Assembly (NCBI GenBank): GCA_019239785.1
Contig: JAFAZM010000384.1
Coordinates: forward strand, 1 to 16,758
Length of the DNA stretch: 16,758 nt
Source of the DNA: Sphingomonadaceae bacterium
GTDB lineage: Bacteria > Pseudomonadota > Alphaproteobacteria > Sphingomonadales > Sphingomonadaceae
Direction: 5' to 3'
The position numbers and the translations under genes are program-made. The notes beneath the pieces were generated by a model that made no database searches, had not been told where the DNA came from, and saw nothing but the letters and a program-made list of their open reading frames with translations. Shown in pieces: positions 6,867 through 12,769 of this stretch. Each line of letters begins with the position of its first letter. Positions within the stretch are counted from its first letter, which is position 1.

Positions 6867-6892
6867 AACCCATGCGCCGCGCGGAGCGTTCC
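6867..6892 (-). promoter_or_regulatory. Candidate EcfG promoter of the 57-residue gene
   Basis: On the minus strand GGAAC (plus 6892-6888), 17 bases, then GGTT (plus 6870-6867); eight of nine bases match GGAAC-N16/17-CGTT. The transcription start would fall near 6860, giving a leader of about 15 bases that includes the AGGAGG ribosome site. Architecture and distance fit a genuine general stress response promoter. Confidence 0.55.
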
Positions 6893-6963
6893 TCCGATCT
6901 TGATTTGAATTAGAGGCAGTTGCGCTTTTGCGCGCCACAACCCATTGCATCGCAGGCCAGAAA

Positions 6964-6979
6964 GAGGAATCGAACCCTG
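6964..6979 (+). promoter_or_regulatory. Ribosome site and CTG start deciding the response regulator N-terminus
   Basis: GAGGA (6964-6968) lies eight bases before CTG 6977. Counting from this CTG, the receiver phospho-acceptor is D54 and the acidic pocket D10/D11, the same numbers as in Sinorhizobium FixJ. The only standard upstream start is TTG 6920, whose GAGG is only three bases away and which would add an unusual basic 19-residue tail. Confidence 0.55.
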
Positions 6980-7606
6980 AAACCCCCCAGCGTCTATGTG
7001 ATCGACGACGACCGCGACGTGCGGCGCTCACTGAGCTTCATGCTGGGCGCGGCGGAGATCCGCTCGCACCCGTTCGGCAGCGGCGAGGATTTCCTCGAAG
7101 CGCTGCCCGATCTGGAGCCGGGCTGCGTCCTGCTGGACCTGCGCATGCCGCAGATGGACGGCTTCCAGGTGATGGAGGCGCTCGCCGAGCGACGGGTCGA
7201 CTGGCCGGTGATCGTGATGACCGGCCATGGCGAGGTGCCGATCGCAGTGCGGGCGATGAAGATGGGCGCGGTCGACTTCATCGAGAAGCCTTTCTCCGAG
7301 CAGGCGCTGCTGAACTGCTTCGCCCAGGCCTTCGCCCTGCTCAAGGACCGCGAGACCGCGGGCAGGCGCAGGCGCGATGCGCACGAGCGCGCGGCCACCC
7401 TGACCGCACGCGAGACGGAGGTGCTACAGAGCCTGCTCGCCGGCCAGTCCAACAAGGAGATCGCGCAGTCGCTCGGGATCAGCCTGCGCACGGTTGAGAT
7501 GCATCGCGGCAACATGATGGACAGGCTGCAGGCCTCGAGCCTCGCCGAGGCGCTGACCATCGCATTGGAGGCCGGGATCGCGCCGGCCGGGACGCCGGAC
7601 GCCTGA
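6977..7606 (+). CDS. FixJ/NarL-type response regulator (REC + LuxR HTH)
   Basis: Two-component response regulator, about 209 residues from CTG 6977; TTG 6920 is an alternative giving 228. The receiver domain (1-115) contains VYVIDDD (D10/D11/D12), LLDLRMPQMDG with phospho-acceptor D54, VIVMTGHGE (switch Thr) and FIEKPF (Lys). The C-terminal LuxR/GerE helix-turn-helix follows: LTARETEVLQSLLAGQSNKEIA then SLRTVEMHRGNMMDRLQ. (The first string is the recognition scaffold: LTARETEVLQ, SNKEIAQSLGIS.) The HTH is intact, so it should bind DNA once phosphorylated. The kinase gene starts two bases after its TGA, so the two are almost certainly co-transcribed partners. The FixLJ-like layout is inverted (regulator first). 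The target genes are unknown. Confidence 0.93.
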   Translation: MKPPSVYVIDDDRDVRRSLSFMLGAAEIRSHPFGSGEDFLEALPDLEPGCVLLDLRMPQMDGFQVMEALAERRVDWPVIVMTGHGEVPIAVRAMKMGAVDFIEKPFSEQALLNCFAQAFALLKDRETAGRRRRDAHERAATLTARETEVLQSLLAGQSNKEIAQSLGISLRTVEMHRGNMMDRLQASSLAEALTIALEAGIAPAGTPDA

Positions 7607-7608
7607 GC

Positions 7609-9936
7609 GTGGCGGATTCCGCCCCGGGGCCGGCGGAACGCATCGCCGCGCTGGAGGCGGAGCTCGCGCGGCTGCGCACGAGCGAGATGATGTACAGGGC
7701 CGCCACCGAGCTCAGCGGCCGGCTGGTCTGGGCGGCGGACGCGAATGGTGCGGTGACCATCATGCGCCCGCCCTACCAGGCGCTGACCGGGACCGGGGAG
7801 GCGCAGGCTCACGGCGACGGCTGGCTGGACGTGGTCCACCCGGACGAGCGGGCGGCAGTGCGCGCGCGCTGGTACGAGTCGGTGCGCAGCGGCGAGCCCT
7901 ATGAAGTCGAGTTCCGGGCGCGGCGGGCGGACGGCAGCTATCGGCTGATGCGCTCGCGCGCAGTGCCGCTGCGCGACGCGGCGAACCGGATCACCGGCTG
8001 GGCCGGCACCACCCAGGATATCGAGGACCAGCGCAGCGCCGATGCGGCGCGACGCGACGCCGAGGAAAGGTTGCGCGAAAGCGAGGAGCTGCACCGCTAC
8101 ACGCTCGAGCTCAGCCGGCAGCTCGTCTTCACGGCCGCGCCCGACGGCAGGATCTTCTCGATCAGCCCGGGCTTCTGGGAGCTGACCGCGCTCGAACCCG
8201 GCAGCCGGCCCCGGGAGGGCATCTTCCCCGAAGACGCGCCCGAAGTGATGGAGCGCTGGCGGCATTGCGTCGAAACCGGCGAGCCCTACGACGCCGAGTT
8301 CCGGATGCGGCGGCCCCACGGCGAGCCGCGCTTCGTTCGAGTCCGCGCCGCCGCCCGCCGCGGCGACGACGGCAGAGTGCTGCGCTGGTACGGGACGATC
8401 GAGGACGTCGACGCGCAGCACCAGGCGGCGGCGCGGCTGCGCGACAGCGAAGAGATGCACCGGATCACGCTGGAGCTGATGCGCCAGATCATCTGGACCA
8501 CCGAAGCGGACGGCAGCAGCATCAGGCTCAGCGCGCGCTACCGCGAGCTGACCGGCATGGCCGACGACGAGGACGCGCAATTCTCCATCCATCCGGACGA
8601 TCGCGAGACGACGGTCGCCGCGTGGACCGAAGCGGTGCGGACGGGCGGGCCCTATGCGACCGAGTGCCGGCTGCGCATGGCCGACGGCAGCTATCGCGCG
8701 TTCCGCGTCCGCGCGCTGCCGCGCCGCGACGAGACCGGCCGGATCGTGCGCTGGTACGGGGTCAGCGAGGACGTCCAGGACCGCAAGGAAGCGGAGCTCG
8801 CGCGGCGAGACGTGGAGGAGCGCTACCGGCTCGCGGCGATGGCCACCAACGACGCGGTCTGGGACCACGACCTGCGCGCCGACATGATCGACTGGGCCGA
8901 CAATGCGGCGGCAATCCTCGGCAGCGGCGACGGCCCGCTCGGCCGCACTTCCTCGGCCTGGTGGAAGGACCGGATCCATCCCGAGGACCGGGCGGCGGTG
9001 CTGGAGAGCCTGGAGGACACGATCGCGGGCGGCGGCCGGCGCTGGTCGGCCACCTACCGCTTCCAGCGCGACGACGGCGCCTATGCCGACATTTTCGACC
9101 GCGGCTTCATCATCCGAGACGGCGAGGGACGGGCGGTGCGCGCGGTCGGCGCGATGGCGGACCTCACCGAGCGGCACCGCGCCGAGGCGGAGCTCGGGCG
9201 GATGCAGGCCGAGCTGGTCCACGTCGCCCGGCTCAGCGCGATGGGGACGATGGCCTCTACCCTGGCGCACGAGCTCAACCAGCCGCTGACCGCGCTCGGC
9301 AATTTCATCAGCGGCGCCAAGCGGATCGTGAAGCGCAACGGGATCGACGATCCCGACCTCGGCGAGGCGCTCGATGCGGCCGAGGCGGGGGCGCTGCGCG
9401 CGGCGCAGATCGTGCGGCGGCTGCGCGAGCTGGTGTCCCGCGGCGCCGTCTCGGTGAACGACGAGCATCTGCCGCGGCTGATCGAGGACGGGGCCGTGCT
9501 CGCCTTCCTCGACGAGGAGGCGCACGGCGTCCGCCATCGGCTCGAGCTCGATCCCGGCGCGATCTGGGTGCGGGCGGACCGGGTCCAGATCCAGCAGGTG
9601 CTGATCAACCTGGTCCGCAACGCGATCGAGGCGATGGATGGGGCCGACGACAAGGAGGTCGTCGTCGCGACCCGGCCGGTCGGACGCGAGATGGTCGAGG
9701 TCATGGTGGCGGATCGCGGCAGCGGCCTCGGCGAGGCCAGCCTCGACGAGCTCTTCTCCCAGTTCATGACCACGAAGAAAGGCGGGATGGGGATCGGCCT
9801 GCCGATCAGCCGCACCATCGTCGAGGCGCATGGCGGCAAGATCTGGGGCGAGAACCGGCCCGACGGCGGCGCCATCTTTCGCTTCACCCTGCCGCGCGGG
9901 CGCGCAAGACGCGGCAAGGCCCAGCCGTCGCCCTGA
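7609..9936 (+). CDS. Soluble multi-PAS sensor histidine kinase (FixL-like)
   Basis: 775 residues, GTG start two bases after the response regulator stop. A short coiled coil (ERIAALEAELARLRTSE) leads into four tandem PAS domains, roughly residues 20-143, 150-270, 277-393 and 400-520. Each ends in a PAC segment such as DGSYRLMRSRAVPLRD or DGSYRAFRVRALPRRD. The dimerisation domain has the H-box STLAHELNQPLTAL with phosphorylated H554. The HATPase domain has the N-box INLVRNAIEAM (N671), the G1 box VADRGSGLGE (D702) and the G2 box GGMGIGLPISRTIVEAHGG. No membrane helix or signal peptide is seen, so it senses a cytoplasmic cue. I cannot tell from sequence whether any PAS binds haem, flavin or another ligand. 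The first three PAS units resemble each other and look like internal duplications. Confidence 0.95.
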   Translation: MADSAPGPAERIAALEAELARLRTSEMMYRAATELSGRLVWAADANGAVTIMRPPYQALTGTGEAQAHGDGWLDVVHPDERAAVRARWYESVRSGEPYEVEFRARRADGSYRLMRSRAVPLRDAANRITGWAGTTQDIEDQRSADAARRDAEERLRESEELHRYTLELSRQLVFTAAPDGRIFSISPGFWELTALEPGSRPREGIFPEDAPEVMERWRHCVETGEPYDAEFRMRRPHGEPRFVRVRAAARRGDDGRVLRWYGTIEDVDAQHQAAARLRDSEEMHRITLELMRQIIWTTEADGSSIRLSARYRELTGMADDEDAQFSIHPDDRETTVAAWTEAVRTGGPYATECRLRMADGSYRAFRVRALPRRDETGRIVRWYGVSEDVQDRKEAELARRDVEERYRLAAMATNDAVWDHDLRADMIDWADNAAAILGSGDGPLGRTSSAWWKDRIHPEDRAAVLESLEDTIAGGGRRWSATYRFQRDDGAYADIFDRGFIIRDGEGRAVRAVGAMADLTERHRAEAELGRMQAELVHVARLSAMGTMASTLAHELNQPLTALGNFISGAKRIVKRNGIDDPDLGEALDAAEAGALRAAQIVRRLRELVSRGAVSVNDEHLPRLIEDGAVLAFLDEEAHGVRHRLELDPGAIWVRADRVQIQQVLINLVRNAIEAMDGADDKEVVVATRPVGREMVEVMVADRGSGLGEASLDELFSQFMTTKKGGMGIGLPISRTIVEAHGGKIWGENRPDGGAIFRFTLPRGRARRGKAQPSP

Positions 9937-9962
9937 GCGCGGCGCTCTAAGTCTTTGTCTTA

Positions 9963-10010
9963 GCCGCGATTTCCGAGTCGTCAGATGCTGCCATCCGACT
10001 AGAAATCGCT
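9963..10010. repeat. 48-base hairpin repeat, copy 2, between convergent genes
   Basis: Partner of 6625-6672 (39 of 48 identical). The arms pair as GCGATTTCCGAGTC..GATG against CATCCGACTAGAAATCGC. It begins 26 bases after the kinase stop and ends at the base before the opposing gene's stop codon (10011-10013). Its position relative to both neighbours mirrors copy 1, which supports a shared 3'-end role such as termination or mRNA protection. Confidence 0.78.
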
Positions 10011-10319
10011 CTAGACCGCCCAGCGGCCCGCTGCCCAGCCGATGATGAGACCGCCGACGAGGCCGGTGCCGAGGATCGGCGCATAGGCCTTCGTTATGAT
10101 CGCATCCGGAATGCTGATGAGCAGCCCGACAATCCCGCCGATGGTCCATGCGGGAATTGGCATCTTCACCAGCGGGATCAGGAAGCCGATGGCAAAGCGG
10201 CTGGCGAATGCGCCGAGCAGCGCCGTCCTTTTGTCGGGAAACTCCATCGGGAGCATGAGCGCCACGTCCGCGGCCCCGAAGACGAGACCTGCGATGATGC
10301 CGAACACGATCGGATTCAT
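10011..10319 (-). CDS. Small integral membrane protein of unknown function (102 residues)
   Basis: I do not recognise the family. The start ATG at 10319 is set by GGGGGAGG five bases upstream. The longer TTG start at 10334 would lie inside that ribosome site. Three to four hydrophobic segments cover most of the chain: IVFGIIAGLVFGAADVALML, ALLGAFASRFAIGFLIPLV, WTIGGIVGLLISIPDAIIT and ILGTGLVGGLIIGWAAG. Glycine-rich helices and repeated GIxxG/GLxxG patterns suggest tightly packed helices, and the first and last segments look like related halves. It reads toward the kinase gene and is divergent from msrA. Its function and topology are unknown. Confidence 0.8.
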   Translation of the reverse strand: MNPIVFGIIAGLVFGAADVALMLPMEFPDKRTALLGAFASRFAIGFLIPLVKMPIPAWTIGGIVGLLISIPDAIITKAYAPILGTGLVGGLIIGWAAGRWAV

Positions 10320-10510
10320 GAAACCCTCCCCCAAAGGTTATGAGGTGAGACTTGCTCCTAGCGGTGTTCAGAGTCCAGCTTGGCTGCAATGGATACGATC
10401 GCCGCTCAGGATGAGAGTCGATGACTGCAATGGGGACATGCAGCCGTAAAGCCGAGCCGCCGCTTTAACAGCGCGCCGCAATCGCTATCTTCGCCCAGAG
10501 GAGATTCGAG

Positions 10511-11056
10511 ATGGCACAGGAACAGGCGATTCTGGCAGGCGGGTGCTTCTGGTGCACGGAGGCGGTGTTCAAGGGGCTGGACGGGGTCGCCGCGGTCGAG
10601 AGCGGCTATACGGGCGGCCATGTCGAGCGCCCGAGCTATCGCCAGGTCTGCGGCGGCGACACGGGCCATGCCGAGGCGATCCGCGTGACCTTCGATCCGG
10701 ACGTGATCTCCTATGACGATCTGCTCGACGTCCACTTCGCCACCCACGATCCGACGCAGCTCAACCGGCAGGGCAACGACGTCGGCACCCAATATCGCTC
10801 GGCGATCTTCCCGGGCTCGCCCGCGCAGGAGGAGGCGGCGCGGCGCGGCATCGAACGCGCGGCGGCGGACTGGCCGGCGCCGATCGTCACCACGATCGAG
10901 CCGCTCGGCGTCTGGTGGCCCGCCGAGGATTATCACCAGGATTATTGGGGGGGCGAAGGGCAGCGCAATCCGTATTGCCTCGCGGTGATCCCGCCCAAGC
11001 TGCAGAAATTGCGCAAGGGCTTCGCCGAGCGGCTGAAGGACCAGGCGCCTGCCTGA
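10511..11056 (+). CDS. msrA: Peptide-methionine (S)-S-oxide reductase MsrA
   Basis: MsrA reduces methionine-S-sulfoxide in proteins and as free amino acid, repairing oxidative damage with thioredoxin as reductant. The 181-residue protein starts at ATG 10511, with GAGGAG eight bases upstream. The catalytic motif GGCFWCTE gives Cys12 as nucleophile; Cys15 and the C-terminal NPYC cysteine are resolving candidates. Further family signatures are SGYTGGHVERPSYRQVC, TGHAEAIRV, HDPTQLNRQGNDVGTQYRSA (quoted to its limit) and AEDYHQDY. Length is standard for the A-type single-domain enzyme, and there is no signal peptide. No EcfG-type site is visible in its 176-base divergent upstream region. The last codons overlap the start of the downstream fucosidase frame, so the two are probably co-transcribed and translationally coupled. 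Confidence 0.97.
   Translation: MAQEQAILAGGCFWCTEAVFKGLDGVAAVESGYTGGHVERPSYRQVCGGDTGHAEAIRVTFDPDVISYDDLLDVHFATHDPTQLNRQGNDVGTQYRSAIFPGSPAQEEAARRGIERAAADWPAPIVTTIEPLGVWWPAEDYHQDYWGGEGQRNPYCLAVIPPKLQKLRKGFAERLKDQAPA
11036..11051 (+). promoter_or_regulatory. Ribosome site and CTG start for the fucosidase, inside the end of msrA
   Basis: AAGGA (11036-11040) is followed eight bases later by CTG 11049, in the fucosidase frame. That frame is closed by TGA at 11034, so no earlier start exists. No ATG, GTG or TTG occurs until GTG 11211, which is inside the conserved catalytic domain. Confidence 0.55.
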
Positions 11057-12617
11057 ATATTCGAGGCGCGCCTTTCTTGGCGGGGCGGCGGCCGCCTGGG
11101 CCGCGCCCGCCGGCGCGTTCGACTGGGCCGCGCTTGCCGAGGGCTTCCGCGTCCCGGACTGGTTCCGCGACGCCAAGTTCGGGATCTGGGCGCATTGGGG
11201 GCCGCAATGCGTGGCCGAGGCGGGAGACTGGTACGGGCGGCTGCTGTACGTCCAGGGCCAGCCGGCCTACGAACATCACCTCCGCAATTACGGCCACCCC
11301 GCCGACACCGGCTTCATCGACCTGATCGGCCGCTGGCGGGCGGAGCGCTGGGACCCGGATGCGCTGGTCGCCCGCTATGCGCGGGCCGGCGCGCGCTACT
11401 TCATGGCGCTCGCCTGCCATCACGACAATTTCGACACCTTCGCCAGCGCCCACCATGGGTGGAACGCGACCCGCGTCGGGCCGCGCCGGGACCTGGTCGG
11501 CGGCTGGGCGCGGGCGGCGCGGCGGGCGGGCCTGCGCTTCGGCGTCAGCAACCATGCCAGCCACGCCTGGCATTGGTGGCAGACCGCCTACGGCTATGAT
11601 GCGGAAGGGCCGCGGCGAGGCCGGCGCTACGACGCCTTCCGGCTGCGCGCGGCGGACGGGCGCGGCCGCTCGTGGCAGGGGCTCGACCCGCAGGACCTCT
11701 ATACCGGGCCGAGCTTCGTGCCGCCGGACGGGATCGAGACGATCGCCGCGATGAACGCCTGGCACGGCGCCCGTGACGGGCAATGGCTGGAGGAGGTGCC
11801 GGCCGCCCAGGCGGGCTTCGCGCGCAACTGGCTGGCGCGGCAGATGGACCTGGTCGAGACCTACCGGCCCGACCTCGTCTATCTCGACGACAGCGGCCTG
11901 CCGTTCGGCGAGATCGGCGTGAGGGCGGTGGCCCATTATTACGCGGCGAGCCGCCGACTGCATGGCGGCGCGCTCGAAGGCGTCCTGACGACGAAGCGGC
12001 TGAGCGCGGCGCAACGCGCCGGCGTGGTCGAGGATGTCGAGCGCGGCTTCGTCGCCGAGATCCGCGCCGAGCCCTGGCAGACCTGCACCTGCATCGGCAA
12101 TTGGCATTACGACCGCGGCCTCTACGAGCGGCGCGGCTACAAGCCGGCCAAGCTCGTCATCCAGCGGCTCGCCGACATCGTCTCCAAGAACGGCAATTTG
12201 CTGCTCAGCATCCCGGTGCGCGGCGACGGCTCGATCGACGACCAGGAGGAAGCGATCCTCGACGGGATCGAGCGCTGGCTGGGGACAAACGGCGAAGCGA
12301 TCTACGGGTCGCGGCCGTGGCGCGTGTTCGGCGAAGGGCCGACCCAGCCGCCGTCCGGGGAAATGAACGAGGCCAATGCCGCGCCGTTCACCGCGGCGGA
12401 CCTGCGCTTCACGCGGAAGGGCGACACGCTCTACGCGATCCTGCTCGACTGGCCGCGGGAGGAGACGCGGATCGCCGCTCTGGCCGACCGCGCGGTCGAG
12501 CGCGTCTCCTTGCTGGGCCGCGGGCCCTTGAGCTTCCAACATGGCATGGACGGGCTTCGGGTCAGCCTGCCGCCGCCCGACGCCGGCGCGTTCGTCCCGG
12601 TGTTGCGGATCGACTGA
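11049..12617 (+). CDS. GH29 family alpha-L-fucosidase, Tat-exported, probable CTG start
   Basis: GH29 enzymes release alpha-L-fucose by a retaining mechanism. From CTG 11049 the product is 522 residues and begins with a twin-arginine signal, PEYSRRAFLGGAAAAWAAPA, then the GH29 opening WFRDAKFGIWAHWGPQ. A start at GTG 11211 would remove both. Conserved parts include ALACHHDNFDTFAS, GVSNHASHAWHWW, the nucleophile region VYLDDSG (D280/D281), GNWHYDRG, and SKNGNLLLSIPVRGDGSID, followed by a C-terminal beta-sandwich (FTRKGDTLYAILLDWP). It overlaps the msrA stop by eight bases. Substrate linkage cannot be read from sequence. A nearby GH35 gene suggests fucosylated galactosides. Function is confident; the exact initiation codon is inference. 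Confidence 0.9.
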   Translation: MPEYSRRAFLGGAAAAWAAPAGAFDWAALAEGFRVPDWFRDAKFGIWAHWGPQCVAEAGDWYGRLLYVQGQPAYEHHLRNYGHPADTGFIDLIGRWRAERWDPDALVARYARAGARYFMALACHHDNFDTFASAHHGWNATRVGPRRDLVGGWARAARRAGLRFGVSNHASHAWHWWQTAYGYDAEGPRRGRRYDAFRLRAADGRGRSWQGLDPQDLYTGPSFVPPDGIETIAAMNAWHGARDGQWLEEVPAAQAGFARNWLARQMDLVETYRPDLVYLDDSGLPFGEIGVRAVAHYYAASRRLHGGALEGVLTTKRLSAAQRAGVVEDVERGFVAEIRAEPWQTCTCIGNWHYDRGLYERRGYKPAKLVIQRLADIVSKNGNLLLSIPVRGDGSIDDQEEAILDGIERWLGTNGEAIYGSRPWRVFGEGPTQPPSGEMNEANAAPFTAADLRFTRKGDTLYAILLDWPREETRIAALADRAVERVSLLGRGPLSFQHGMDGLRVSLPPPDAGAFVPVLRID

Positions 12618-12769
12618 GGCCCATCACCCCGTTGGCGATGTCCGGCAAAAGGGCCGGCCAGCATTTGCGCCAGTGAATCAACGGCCCCTGCCGCCGACGG
12701 TCGGATCTCCTCCTCGCAGGAGCCCGCATAGTTAACGACCTATCAACCAAGATACCGCAAAAGGCGCGG

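Noticed and set aside
6994..10389. 1131-codon open frame on the minus strand opposite the histidine kinase
   Set aside because: It overlaps a kinase with every motif intact. Its translation is Arg/Ala/Asp/His-rich without domain signatures, which is typical of antisense frames in GC-rich DNA.
10383..10446. Direct repeat CTGCAATGG and nearby ATGCAGCC in the msrA upstream region as an operator
   Set aside because: Only nine bases, two copies, no symmetry around a promoter that I can place; too weak to call.
10887..12542. 551-codon minus-strand frame opposite the fucosidase
   Set aside because: Low-complexity Arg/Ala/Pro-rich shadow of the GH29 gene, with no ribosome site or recognisable domain.
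12690..12725. Short hairpins (CCGA-CGG-TCGG and CTCCT-CCTCGC-AGGAG) upstream of the chemoreceptor gene
   Set aside because: Short stems expected by chance in GC-rich DNA; no link to a regulator or riboswitch consensus.
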